The notes under the pieces: model-generated
What the model was told of the DNA's origin: nothing
The model's input: only the letters and a program-made list of their open reading frames with translations
The model's database searches: none
Assembly (NCBI GenBank): GCA_034437515.1
Contig: DAOTTX010000212.1
Span: forward strand, 1 to 43,969
DNA from: DAOTTX01 sp034437515
Lineage (GTDB): Bacteria > Chloroflexota > Anaerolineae > Aggregatilineales > Phototrophicaceae
Length of the DNA: 43,969 nucleotides
Reading direction: 5' to 3'
Made by a program: the position numbers and the translations under genes
Shown here: positions 16,263-25,272 of the stretch, piece by piece
How positions within the stretch are numbered: position 1 is the first letter of the stretch
How the letters are laid out: the number at the start of each line of letters is the position of its first letter

Positions 16263-19136
16263 ATGTCTACCTCCCCGGTTGAGGTACAGAAGTTCGGGCA
16301 AAGCATCTGGATAGACAACATCCGGCGCGAACTGCTCACGGACGGCACGTTTCAAGCACTGATCGACGAATCCGGTGTGGTCGGCGTCACGTCTAACCCG
16401 TCGATCTTCCAGAAAGCCATCGGTGACACCGACAACTACGATGACGACATGGTCGCCCTGCTCGACCTGCCCGCCGAGCAGGTCTACGAACGGCTGGCAA
16501 TCGAGGATATCCAACGGGCGGCGGATCTGTTCAAACAGGTGTACGAGGAAACCGACGGCAGAGACGGCTACGTCAGCCTGGAAGTTTCCCCGCTGCTGGC
16601 CCGCCAAACGGAGGAAACCATCGAGGAAGCCAAACGACTGTTCGCCGCGGTGGATCGCCCCAACGTGATGATTAAGATCCCGGCGACACCGCAGGGCATC
16701 CCGGCGATTGAGGAGGTCATCGCGTCCGGCATCAACGTCAACATCACGTTGATCTTCGCGGTGAGCAATTATCTACAAGTGGCGGAAGCCTACATCAAGG
16801 GGCTGGAACGTCGCGTGGCAGCGGGTGAGGACGTGACCAGGGTCGCCTCGGTCGCCAGCTTTTTCCTCAGCCGTATTGACACCATGATTGACCGAATTCT
16901 GGAAAACAACATCCACGCGGCGAAGGTGCGCGGTGATAACGCCCGTGTGCAGTCCAACAACAAACTGCTCGGTCAGGCGGCGCTGGCAAGTGCCAGGCTG
17001 GCCTACAAACGCTTCCGTGAGTTGTTCTATGGAGAACGCTTCGCCAGGCTGCAAGCCGCCGGGGCGCGTGTGCAGCGTCCGCTGTGGGCATCCACCAGCA
17101 CCAAAAATCCCGTGTATTCTGATGTCAAGTATATCGAGAACTTGATCGGCAAAGATACGGTCAACACCGTGCCGCCGGAGACGCTCAAAGCGTTTGGAGA
17201 TCATGGTAAAGCAGAGCGTGAAACCATCCTCGACGGCATCGACGACGCGGAAACCGTGCTGGATATGCTGGTTGAGGTCGGTTTAGACATTGACCAGATC
17301 ACCAAGCGTCTGCAAGATGACGGCGTGGAGGCATTCATCGAGTCCTTCGAGGAACTCATCTCACAGATTAAAGCCAAGCAGATTATCCTCACCACCGGCA
17401 TCATCGACCGGCAGAAGCTGGCGATGGGCATCCACGCCGACGCCGTCAACGACGCGGTGCGCCACCTCGATGAAAAATTCTTCAACGGACGCATCTGGAA
17501 CAAAGACGGCAGCCTGTGGAAGACCGATGGCCCCTCGATCAACAAGATCGAGAACCGCCTCGGCTGGTTGAATGTGCTGGAAACCATCGACTACGACCGG
17601 CTCAAGGCATTGCGCAAGGATATCGGCGGCGCAGATTTCGCCCATGTTGTCGTGTTGGGGATGGGCGGCGGCAGCCTCGCCCCCGAAGTGCTGATGAAGA
17701 CCTTTGGCAACGCGGCCGGCTTCCCGGCGCTGCTGGTGCTGGATAGCACCCATCCGCAAGCCATCAAAAACATCGAAGATCAGATCGACCTGAGCAAGAC
17801 ACTGTTCATCGTCGCCAGCAAATCCGGCGGGACGATTGAGACGCGCTCGTTTTACAGACATTTCCATGCGGCGACCGGTGGCAAAGGCGAGCAGTTCATC
17901 GCGGTCACTGACCCCGGTAGCCAGCTCGAACAGATCGCCAAAGACGAAAATTTCCGCGAGATCTTCCTCAACCCGGCGGATATTGGCGGACGTTATAGCG
18001 CGTTGAGTTACTTTGGTCTGGTGCCCGCCGCTTGCATCGGCATGGATATAGACAAAATCCACACTCATGCCGATGCGATGGTCAAAGCGTGTAGTGAGAG
18101 CATCCCCGCGCACAACCACCCCGGCTTGATCCTCGGTGCGGTGATGGGCGCACTCGCCAGAGAAGGCCGCGATAAAGCCTGCATCTTCGCCAGTAAATCA
18201 ATTCAGTCGTTTGGTGATTGGGCGGAGCAACTCATCGCGGAAAGCACCGGCAAAGAGAATTGCGGCATCGTGCCGGTGGTGGGTGCGACGGTCGGTTATC
18301 CGCACGACTACGCCACCGACCGCGCCTTCTATTACATCAAGTTGGAAGGCGACGAGGGCAACGACGTGATGGACGCCGGCATCAAGGCGCTGCGCGAGGC
18401 CGGGCACCCGCGCGTGACGTTGTTTATGGAGGACAAATACGCGCTGATGGCGGAGTTCTTCCGCTGGGAATATGCGACCGCCGTCACCGGGCAACTGCTG
18501 AAGATCAATCCGTTTAACGAACCCAACGTGACCGAATCCAAGCAGAACACCGACCATCTGTTAGAGGTATATCAGAACAACGGCGCACTACCGACCACAC
18601 AGCCTTTCATCAGCGGGGACAACACCGAGGTCTATATGGACGAGGGGACACTGGGACCGCTGCGCGAACTGTGCAAGGCGCACGGCTACGACGCCAATAG
18701 CCGCACGGAAATGCTCGCCGCGCAGTTCACCGGCACGCACGCCGGGGATTACTTCGGCTTGCTGGTCTATCTGCCGCAGACGCCCGAAATCGAGGAAAAG
18801 GTGCGCTCCATTCAGCGGCGGCTGCGCCATGCCACCCGCCGGGCGGTGACGGTCGGTTATGGGCCGCGCTTTTTGCACAGCACCGGGCAGTTGCACAAGG
18901 GCGACGCAAACAAAGGTGTGTTCTTCCAGATCACCGCCGAGCACCCGCTAGATATCGCCATCCCTGACGTGCCCTACACCTTCGGCACGCTCAACGACGC
19001 GCAGGCCGCCGGGGATATGCAAGCCCTGCAAGACCATCACCGCCGTGTGATGCGCCTACACATCAAGGGGGATTGGCAGGACGGGTTAGATAAGGTGCTG
19101 GCAGCGATCAACTTTGTGGAAGAGCGCAGTAAATGA
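16263..19136 (+). CDS. Bifunctional transaldolase / glucose-6-phosphate isomerase
   Basis: This 957-residue fusion has a transaldolase domain at about 1-370 and a glucose-6-phosphate isomerase domain at about 400-950. In the transaldolase part, TSNPSIFQ (about 43-50), Lys138 in the KIPAT motif (Schiff-base lysine) and the NITLIF stretch are intact. In the isomerase part, the GMGGGSLAPEV and SKSGGT(I)ET phosphosugar-binding motifs are clear. One polypeptide would thus link the non-oxidative pentose phosphate branch to glycolysis in the cytosol. Such tal-pgi fusions are known in several bacterial groups including Chloroflexota. AAGGAG stands five bases before ATG 16263. The stop overlaps the next gene by four bases (ATGA). 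Confidence 0.95.
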   Translation: MSTSPVEVQKFGQSIWIDNIRRELLTDGTFQALIDESGVVGVTSNPSIFQKAIGDTDNYDDDMVALLDLPAEQVYERLAIEDIQRAADLFKQVYEETDGRDGYVSLEVSPLLARQTEETIEEAKRLFAAVDRPNVMIKIPATPQGIPAIEEVIASGINVNITLIFAVSNYLQVAEAYIKGLERRVAAGEDVTRVASVASFFLSRIDTMIDRILENNIHAAKVRGDNARVQSNNKLLGQAALASARLAYKRFRELFYGERFARLQAAGARVQRPLWASTSTKNPVYSDVKYIENLIGKDTVNTVPPETLKAFGDHGKAERETILDGIDDAETVLDMLVEVGLDIDQITKRLQDDGVEAFIESFEELISQIKAKQIILTTGIIDRQKLAMGIHADAVNDAVRHLDEKFFNGRIWNKDGSLWKTDGPSINKIENRLGWLNVLETIDYDRLKALRKDIGGADFAHVVVLGMGGGSLAPEVLMKTFGNAAGFPALLVLDSTHPQAIKNIEDQIDLSKTLFIVASKSGGTIETRSFYRHFHAATGGKGEQFIAVTDPGSQLEQIAKDENFREIFLNPADIGGRYSALSYFGLVPAACIGMDIDKIHTHADAMVKACSESIPAHNHPGLILGAVMGALAREGRDKACIFASKSIQSFGDWAEQLIAESTGKENCGIVPVVGATVGYPHDYATDRAFYYIKLEGDEGNDVMDAGIKALREAGHPRVTLFMEDKYALMAEFFRWEYATAVTGQLLKINPFNEPNVTESKQNTDHLLEVYQNNGALPTTQPFISGDNTEVYMDEGTLGPLRELCKAHGYDANSRTEMLAAQFTGTHAGDYFGLLVYLPQTPEIEEKVRSIQRRLRHATRRAVTVGYGPRFLHSTGQLHKGDANKGVFFQITAEHPLDIAIPDVPYTFGTLNDAQAAGDMQALQDHHRRVMRLHIKGDWQDGLDKVLAAINFVEERSK

Positions 19137-19963
19137 TTCCCTGGACGCAATCACGGGCGATGACCAGCGCTGGTCATCGCCTGATGGTCATCAGTGCGAA
19201 GGGCGGCGTCGGTAAATCGACGGTGACGGTCAACCTCGCCGCCGCACTGGTCGCCAACGGACAGCAAGCGGGTATCTTTGACGCGGACATTCACGGCCCC
19301 AACATCCCGGCGCTGCTGGGGGTGCATCGCCGCAAGAAGATCAGCAACGCGCCGGACAACATGCTCACCATCGACGCTCGGCCGGATTCGTCGGCGTTGA
19401 CGAACGCGGTCAAGCCATTTGAACGCTACGGCATCCGCCTCACGTCGCTGGCGTTGCGCGTCGGGGATACCCAGGCCATCCAACCGCAGGACGGCACGCT
19501 CGGTCAACTGATGACGTTTATGCTGCGGCAGATCGACTGGGGCGGCGTAGATGTGCTGCTGCTCGACATGCCGCCCGGCACCGGCGAGCCGCTGAACAGC
19601 ATCCTCGACACCGGACTGCTGGATGCGGCGATCATCGTCACCACCCGTGAAGGGCTGGCGCATATGGATAACGGACGTCTGCTCAACAAGCTGCGCGGGG
19701 CCGGGGTGCGCGTAATGGGCATCGTGGAAAACATGACGCACGTCATCTGTCCCAACTGCGGCGAGCAAATCGAACTCTACCCGCAACCCGCCGACGCCGA
19801 GGTCTACGGCAGCCGCCCGGTGCTGGCCTCGCTGCCCTTCGCCCCCGGTATGATCCGGCAACCGGGGGGTGGGCCGCCGCTTCCCCTGCGCGACCCCGAC
19901 GACCCGCTTTCGACCACCCTCCGCACCCTGGCAACGACCGTGCTCGACCGCTTGGGGGTGTAA
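19133..19963 (+). CDS. apbC: Mrp/ApbC-type Fe-S carrier P-loop ATPase
   Basis: This 276-residue protein has the deviant Walker A motif KGGVGKST at residues 23-30, a DADIHGPN switch, an LLLDMPPGTG Walker B/switch II region (about 142-151), and an ENM...CPNCG motif with Cys206 and Cys209, the CxxC that bridges an Fe-S cluster in Mrp/ApbC/NBP35 dimers. It should deliver Fe-S clusters to apoproteins in the cytosol. Its ATG overlaps the TGA of the tal-pgi fusion, so the two are translationally coupled. The amino-terminal DUF59-type domain found in some family members is absent. A minor alternative is a ParA/MinD-type ATPase, but the CxxC argues for Mrp. Confidence 0.88.
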   Translation: MIPWTQSRAMTSAGHRLMVISAKGGVGKSTVTVNLAAALVANGQQAGIFDADIHGPNIPALLGVHRRKKISNAPDNMLTIDARPDSSALTNAVKPFERYGIRLTSLALRVGDTQAIQPQDGTLGQLMTFMLRQIDWGGVDVLLLDMPPGTGEPLNSILDTGLLDAAIIVTTREGLAHMDNGRLLNKLRGAGVRVMGIVENMTHVICPNCGEQIELYPQPADAEVYGSRPVLASLPFAPGMIRQPGGGPPLPLRDPDDPLSTTLRTLATTVLDRLGV

Positions 19964-20033
19964 ATTCGGTTTAGCTTTTGCCTCCCATTGAGCCTGTCCG
20001 ACCTGAGATCGAGCTTCGTACTGCCGCGTCAGC

Positions 20034-20128
20034 GTTGCGGCGCAACCGCACCTTCCCCCTCGCCCCAGGTTCCGCAGGAACCGAAAGGTGGGAGAGGGGG
20101 TGGCTCGCGCAGCGAGACGGGGGTGAGG
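20034..20128. repeat. C/G-rich compound hairpin repeat, family A
   Basis: This intergenic block has three perfect short hairpins with three-base loops: GTTGC/GCAAC (20034-20046), GGTTCC/GGAACC (about 20068-20082) and CTCGC/GCGAG (about 20104-20116). It also has the CCCCCTCGCCCC and GGGAGAGGGGGT arms and a GGGGGTGAGG end. Its core matches the plan of the 1216-1317 and 30541-30629 blocks. It lies immediately after the stop codon of the 20142 gene. Confidence 0.6.
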
Positions 20129-20141
20129 ATGACATCACCGG

Positions 20142-20816
20142 TCACCAGCGACCACAGGCCGCCCGCCATCCCGCACGTATACCGGGGTCAATCTGTGCGG
20201 AATCCTTCGTCAGATGACGCACTGACCAATCCTCCGCGACACCGGGAAATCGTTCAATATTGTAATGTGTCGGCACAGTGGAATCTGTCGGGGCGATCCG
20301 CACACACCAGATCTCAGCATTTGCGATCAATTCACCGAACGCCTCACGATTGCCTTCCGGCAGGGCGGCGAGCGCGGCCTCGTTATCGGCGGGGACGGCG
20401 TATTCGACGCGATAGGCGGGTAGACCGCCATCTTGTGTGCGGGTGGTGCGCAAATAGGTGTCTAGCGCGGTTCGGGCGGCGTCCGGCAGCGTGTTTAGCA
20501 GCGCCACACTTGGATCGGTCGGGCCGGGGGTGGGCGTCGGCACCACACCGGGCGGCACTGAGCGGCTGTCGGGGTCGTTATTGGTCAGCAGCAAAACACC
20601 CGCGGCGACCAACACGGTGATCAACAGCAGCGGCACAACATAGCGCCATACTCTGCGCCCGGTCGAAGGTGCAGGGGCTTCTATTTTGGCGTCGAGTTTC
20701 TCGATCCACTCGCGTGCTTTCGGATGGTCAATCGTGGCGAGAAGTTCACGCGCCTCCGCGTAACGCTCCGCCTGGATGTGTTCGCGTGCGGTATCGAGCT
20801 TGGTTTTAATCGACAT
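20142..20816 (-). CDS. Single-pass membrane protein of unknown function
   Basis: The first 45 residues form a helical, TPR-like pair (AREHIQAERYAEARELLATI). A hydrophobic segment at about 55-80 follows a basic RRVWR stretch. A Pro/Thr-rich linker (PTPTPGPTDP) leads to a soluble C-terminal domain of about 120 residues that should be outside the cell, with a conserved-looking AEIWCVRIAP motif. I do not recognise a family. ATG 20816 follows GGAGA with good spacing. The stop codon abuts a family A repeat, so the C-terminus may have been altered when the repeat arrived. Confidence 0.75.
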   Translation of the reverse strand: MSIKTKLDTAREHIQAERYAEARELLATIDHPKAREWIEKLDAKIEAPAPSTGRRVWRYVVPLLLITVLVAAGVLLLTNNDPDSRSVPPGVVPTPTPGPTDPSVALLNTLPDAARTALDTYLRTTRTQDGGLPAYRVEYAVPADNEAALAALPEGNREAFGELIANAEIWCVRIAPTDSTVPTHYNIERFPGVAEDWSVRHLTKDSAQIDPGIRAGWRAACGRW

Positions 20817-20889
20817 GCCCGGTCTCCTGATATAGTCCTGCTTCTCTCTATCATCATACAGGCGTTATCATCAGCGGGGGCTTAAAATA

Positions 20890-21666
20890 TCACGCGGAGG
20901 GACGGCTTTCTGTGTGGATCTCCTCGATCTGCCGTTTGAGTTTGTGCGCGGATTGTTCCAGCGACGGGCTGAGTTGTAGACCGCCGGTATGGGTTCGTGC
21001 GTCACGCAGCTTTTGCCCGTACTGTTCAATATTGCGTGAATACCAGACTTTCGCCACTTCGGACGTGGCACGAATGGTCATATAGTTGGCGACGAAGTTG
21101 ATGATTAAACCCAGGCCGGGGATCAACTTGGCGAATGCCTTCTCACCGACCTCACGCATCAAACGTCGGGAGACCATACGCGAGAAGTTGCTGCTCTGCG
21201 CGATGACGAGCTGGTGGGTGCGTTCGTCGATGGCGAGGTTGAGGTCGCCGCCCTGTTGCAAACCAAGCGTTTCGTCCACATCGAGCACTTTGGGCAACTC
21301 ACCGGGATGATCGATCTCATAAGCCCAGGCGATGAGGCGCAGCGTGCCGCTCTGGATTCGCCCTGTTGAGAGCAGATCAACCGGCAGCATGATCGGCAGC
21401 AGAAAGATGCCACCGACACCCGTGAACGCCCCGACGATACCTGCACGGATTGACTGAGCACGGACGATCTTATCAATCAGTTCGCGTGTGCTGGCACGTG
21501 GGTTCTCTCGCCGGAGTTCGATGAAACGATCAATGAGGCGGTCTTCATCAGGGGTGAGCCAGCGCACGAAGCGGAAGCCGCCCCGCACCGCGAAGAACGC
21601 CAACACCATCATAATGAAGGTCGGTACGATGCAGCAGGCGACCAATATATATTGCCAATTTTCCAT
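20890..21666 (-). CDS. EcsC-like membrane protein
   Basis: The N-terminus has a hydrophobic segment (about 5-28). The middle has a GAFTGVGG / LLPIMLPVDLL motif (about 100-120), characteristic of EcsC-family proteins, and a second Gly-rich hydrophobic stretch near 180-205. The tail is a helical, charged segment. EcsC is associated with an ABC transporter in Bacillus, but no transporter gene is next to this one, so the role is open. I chose ATG 21666 (MENWQYI) rather than the first methionine of the open frame at 21759, because the intervening 31 residues are charged and not membrane-like, and AAAGG precedes 21666. Confidence 0.65.
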   Translation of the reverse strand: MENWQYILVACCIVPTFIMMVLAFFAVRGGFRFVRWLTPDEDRLIDRFIELRRENPRASTRELIDKIVRAQSIRAGIVGAFTGVGGIFLLPIMLPVDLLSTGRIQSGTLRLIAWAYEIDHPGELPKVLDVDETLGLQQGGDLNLAIDERTHQLVIAQSSNFSRMVSRRLMREVGEKAFAKLIPGLGLIINFVANYMTIRATSEVAKVWYSRNIEQYGQKLRDARTHTGGLQLSPSLEQSAHKLKRQIEEIHTESRPSA

Positions 21667-21854
21667 GTGGCGTTCGCCTTTCTTTACCTTTGCGGATCTG
21701 TGATCTGTACCCAAGTATAGCCACTCAAACTGATGAGGATATGCTCTGTGAGTAAGCATCTGTTAAATCCAGGCAAAGTGATCGATAGACCAGATTCGCA
21801 AGTTTTACAAAATTCAGCAAATTTGAAACTTAACAAATGTTAGGCTCTATATCA

Positions 21855-21882
21855 TTGTCAGCAAATGTGACCTTGCTAGATT
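21855..21882 (+). promoter_or_regulatory. Candidate promoter for the small-gene pair
   Basis: TTGTCA at 21855-21860 is separated by 16 bases from TAGATT at 21877-21882. This resembles a housekeeping promoter and lies 33 bases before the ATG at 21915. Promoter rules in this lineage are not well known, so this is tentative. Confidence 0.3.
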
Positions 21883-21914
21883 ACAGTACAAATAGACAAA
21901 AGTAGGAAAAAATC

Positions 21915-22121
21915 ATGAGTGAGATTAAAGAAACAACCAACTGGCCTGATCTAGCGATTTCCCTTTATGACCGCCTCACCGGGCGCAACGCGGAGATCAC
22001 TTACGAGTTTGACAATATGGAAATCCACGTCCCCAGCCGCACCGGTGAAAACCCGGAAAAAGCACAATGGCGTCTGAACGGTACCGTACGCATCACGACC
22101 CGCGACAACACCAACCAGTAA
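21915..22121 (+). CDS. Small soluble protein of unknown function (pair, first gene)
   Basis: This 68-residue protein has no signal peptide or membrane segment. A helical N-terminus (SLYDRLTGR) leads into beta-strand-like alternation (AEITYEFDNMEIHV) and WRLNGTVRITT. AGGA stands about eight bases before the ATG. The stop TAA shares its last A with the ATG of the next gene, so both are probably made together in fixed proportion. I do not recognise a family. Confidence 0.7.
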   Translation: MSEIKETTNWPDLAISLYDRLTGRNAEITYEFDNMEIHVPSRTGENPEKAQWRLNGTVRITTRDNTNQ

Positions 22122-22459
22122 TGCTCAACGTTGACGCGAACCTCGCACTCACAATTAACGGTGGCGAGACGGTCAACATCATCGGCAACGGTGATACGGT
22201 CTATATCGACATCCCCGATGTGAAGACGGCGCTCAAGCTGTGGCGTGGGCAAGATCAGACTTTCCAGAACGTCTTAGAGCAAGTACAGATGTTCATCCCA
22301 CGCGCTGATGTGACCTTTAAGGTGCGGCTCAAGAAAAGTGAGATCGTGCGATTGGGGCCACACACGGCCCCCAACCTGTTTTCCAGATTGGCGGGGGTCG
22401 CACCACTGGAACTCAAGCCACTCAACGCACTGTTCGCAGTGCTCCGGCGGGGCGAATAA
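22121..22459 (+). CDS. Small protein of unknown function (pair, second gene)
   Basis: This 112-residue protein starts at ATG 22121, overlapping the preceding stop as TAATG. An upstream in-frame start at 22067 lies inside the previous gene and is unlikely. The N-terminus is beta-strand-like (MLNVDANLALTINGG, then TVNIIGNGDTVYIDI), followed by a helical region (VKTALKLW...) and a Lys/Arg-rich KVRLKKSEIVRL stretch. There are no membrane segments, signal peptide, Cys or recognised motifs. It ends at a strong terminator. Its function is unknown; a complex with the first gene product is inferred from coupling. Confidence 0.7.
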   Translation: MLNVDANLALTINGGETVNIIGNGDTVYIDIPDVKTALKLWRGQDQTFQNVLEQVQMFIPRADVTFKVRLKKSEIVRLGPHTAPNLFSRLAGVAPLELKPLNALFAVLRRGE

Positions 22460-22475
22460 ACAGAAAGCAACACCC

Positions 22476-22502
22476 ACCCCTGTAAAACTTCGGGGGTTTT
22501 TT
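22476..22502 (+). terminator. Terminator of the small-gene pair
   Basis: ACCCC at 22476-22480 pairs with GGGGG(T) at 22492-22497 around an 11-base loop, and six T residues follow at 22497-22502. It lies 17 bases after the stop of the second small gene and next to the convergent GH38 gene. Confidence 0.75.
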
Positions 22503-22505
22503 GAT

Positions 22506-25151
22506 TCAGGCGAACACAAAACGCGCGGTGATGATTTCGTGTGGGTTCAACACAACGGTCACACGACCGTTGGCATCCGGCTCCAGATAGCCGTCCGGGG
22601 CTTCGTTTAACCCGGTGAGGTAGGCTTTCGAGGGGCGCTCGTGTGGTGTCAGGATGATTTCTACCGGGCGGGAATGTGGGTTAAACAAACGCACCATCCA
22701 ACCCCGCCCGCGCTCCGGCGGTTTAAAGGCGGTAACGATGGCACCGCTGCCGTCGCTCTCACCACCACTGCCGAGTTCGCTCATCACCGAGAGGTAACTG
22801 CGAGATTTGCGCTGCGGGATGCGATCATACTGGAAGGTTTGCAGCGGCGCATCGAACGCCCGCCCCGCGCGGATAATAGCGGCGCGGTCGCCCGGTGTCG
22901 TGTAGACCAGCGCATAGCGAGCACTGAGCTTGCGCTGTACCTGCGCCCCCGGCACCTCGACCGCCGGCGCGACGAGAGCGGTACGTGTGGCGACATCCTG
23001 CCGGGAAAGCCAGCCGACCGACCGCACCAGCGTGAGCGCCAGCGTTAACTGACCGTCTTCGGGGAGGGCTTCGTACTCCGGCAAACCGTTGACCAGCGCA
23101 CTGAGCGTCCGGTCTTCGCCGACGACGGCGACCACCTGCTGCGCGGGCTGGGTATGGCAGGCGCTTTCCAGATGCTTGTCGTCTTGGTGTAGCACTTCGG
23201 GGCCGTCCTGCGCCACTGACCGCTTAACGAGCATATAAGCACTGTTTGCCAGCACCGATGCGGCATCAATGCCGGTGCGAATGTGCGCCCGTAGACGATG
23301 GTCGCGGGCGGTGTTCTCAAAGGTAGTGTGGAAGTACACACCGGGCACCCCTTCGAAAACGGTGACGGTCGTGACCAGTTCCATCAGGTGCAAGCCCCGG
23401 CTGCGGCTGCGATCCGAGCGTAGGCCAACCGCAACGCGCATCCGGTGGCGAATAGTCATGCGCTCGTACAACGGGCTGGACTCGATCTGTACCGAGTCCG
23501 TCAGGCTGGCGGTGACGACCGTGTCGGCTTCTGGCGGGGCATAATTATAGGCATCCCCGGCGTCACCACCATCGAAGAAGCGCAGCACATCAGGGATCAC
23601 CCGGTCACCCTGCCGCCAGACCAGCACACCATCCTCGATGGAGACGGTATCGCGTCCATTGCTGATGGCTTGCCCCGGTGTGACGTGGGTATTATGTCCT
23701 TCGGAAAGCGGTGTCTCGTCCAGGGTGAGGGTGTAGGCGGCGTAGCCCAACCCCTCGACCGTCGCCAGAAACGACAGTGTGCGGCTTTCCGGCTCCCAAC
23801 CGAAGATCACATCGCCGCCGTCCGGTGCGATGAGGGTCGCCGGGTGGCGACCGTCGGGCAAGTCAAGCACTTGCTCTACCACTTGTTTGACCGACCAGTT
23901 ATGCGCGTTCCACACCATGATGTAGGTTTCATCGGCGGTCTGCCCGCCAGAATGCGGGATGCCGGGAAGGGCGTTGAAGGTTTCGGTAATGATGGCCTGT
24001 GCCGCATCCTCGACCTGTTGATAGCGCAGTTCGTTTTCAAGGTGGACGGCATCCGTGCCGGTGCCCCGTAGCGCGTGTGTGCTTTGATTCTTGAGCAAGG
24101 TGCGCCAGGCATGTTCCATCAGGGCGCGGACGTTCTGCGGAAATTCCAGCGTCCCGTGTGTCAGCGCGACGGTCAGCCAGGGTTCGACATCGTGCAGCAG
24201 ACGGCTCTGTGCGCGTGCGTTGGCCTGCTTGAGGTAAATCCGCGTGGAAAGTGTGCCAGGGTGCAGGTAGGTGTGTTCACGGACACTGTGCATCCGCAGC
24301 TCACCACGCAGCGAAGGCCGCATGTTATCCGGCAGTTCGTGGCGCAGCGTCCGCACGTAATTTTCAAAGTTATTCTGGGTGACCGGCAAACCGCTGCTCG
24401 TCTTGACCTGCTCGATGATTTGCGTCACCGGACGGGCGGCACGTTCGGGGTCGAAGATCCAGGCGAAGGGGCCTTCGGGTCGCACCGCTTTCTGTGATTC
24501 CAGGTTGGCCTGGATGTGTTCGGGCGCTTCCTGCCGGTCATCCCAGAGCGGCAGGGCTTCCAGGTTGACCACAAGGATGCTGCTGCCATCGGTGGAGCGC
24601 CAGCGGAACGGCATATGTCCGATAGGCGCACCGTGCTTGAGGAAAGCCGCCACGACACCGAACCCGCGTAAAATCTGCGGGAGTTGTGCGACGTGTCCGC
24701 TGGAGACGGCGTCAAAGGCGATTTTGGATAACTTGATGTTGTATTTGGTCGCGTCGGCCTGTGCGGTCAACAGATTACGCACCAGTGCCTCCCCGCTGAC
24801 CAGCGCCTCATCGACGTTGACGTACCACGGGCCGAGGCTCAACCGACCGCCGCCGTTATAAATCGCCAGTGTAGAAACGAGATCCGGTCGCACGGCGGTG
24901 ATGTCTTCGAGCAATGCGGTCTGCCCACCCAGCGAGAAATACTGAATCTGCGGCAGGACGTTGTCTTTGCCGCCGTTCATTTGCTCGTTCAACCGCGAGA
25001 GGAGGTTCAGTAACCTTGCCCGTCGGGTCTCAAAAGTCTCGTACCATTCGCGCTCCCAGCGTAAATGCAGCAAAATATGAAGCGAGGTCAGCGGTAGCTG
25101 CTTACGCGGTGTGAGTTGCTTGGTTTGTAGTTCTTTCTGCGATGACGACAT
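22506..25151 (-). CDS. GH38-like alpha-mannosidase homologue lacking catalytic residues
   Basis: The 881-residue protein matches the layout of bacterial GH38 alpha-mannosidases: an N-terminal start motif at about 24-37, a GPWYVNVDEALVSGEALVRNLL block at about 107-128 (family hallmark), a GHVAQLPQILRGFG block at about 152-165, a central helical segment with an NQ..H..RG..TDAVH block at about 355-370, and C-terminal beta domains. However, the metal-binding HxHWDREW is HLRWEREW here (Arg31 and Glu33), the nucleophile Asp of the (P)DxFGH motif is not conserved (Val149 by alignment), and the His of the HDSICG motif is Thr358. It is therefore probably not a working glycosidase. A carbohydrate-binding role is inferred. 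No signal peptide is seen. GGGGAG precedes ATG 25151 by about ten bases. Confidence 0.85.
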   Translation of the reverse strand: MSSSQKELQTKQLTPRKQLPLTSLHILLHLRWEREWYETFETRRARLLNLLSRLNEQMNGGKDNVLPQIQYFSLGGQTALLEDITAVRPDLVSTLAIYNGGGRLSLGPWYVNVDEALVSGEALVRNLLTAQADATKYNIKLSKIAFDAVSSGHVAQLPQILRGFGVVAAFLKHGAPIGHMPFRWRSTDGSSILVVNLEALPLWDDRQEAPEHIQANLESQKAVRPEGPFAWIFDPERAARPVTQIIEQVKTSSGLPVTQNNFENYVRTLRHELPDNMRPSLRGELRMHSVREHTYLHPGTLSTRIYLKQANARAQSRLLHDVEPWLTVALTHGTLEFPQNVRALMEHAWRTLLKNQSTHALRGTGTDAVHLENELRYQQVEDAAQAIITETFNALPGIPHSGGQTADETYIMVWNAHNWSVKQVVEQVLDLPDGRHPATLIAPDGGDVIFGWEPESRTLSFLATVEGLGYAAYTLTLDETPLSEGHNTHVTPGQAISNGRDTVSIEDGVLVWRQGDRVIPDVLRFFDGGDAGDAYNYAPPEADTVVTASLTDSVQIESSPLYERMTIRHRMRVAVGLRSDRSRSRGLHLMELVTTVTVFEGVPGVYFHTTFENTARDHRLRAHIRTGIDAASVLANSAYMLVKRSVAQDGPEVLHQDDKHLESACHTQPAQQVVAVVGEDRTLSALVNGLPEYEALPEDGQLTLALTLVRSVGWLSRQDVATRTALVAPAVEVPGAQVQRKLSARYALVYTTPGDRAAIIRAGRAFDAPLQTFQYDRIPQRKSRSYLSVMSELGSGGESDGSGAIVTAFKPPERGRGWMVRLFNPHSRPVEIILTPHERPSKAYLTGLNEAPDGYLEPDANGRVTVVLNPHEIITARFVFA

Positions 25152-25272
25152 GATAGTCTGTCTCCCCGACGAACGCTACATCTCTTATTGTAACGTAGCA
25201 ACCGCATTTGAGAACACACATCCGTTAAAATAGAGTTAAAAAAGGTAAAATTATCCTACCCTGGGGGTAAAT

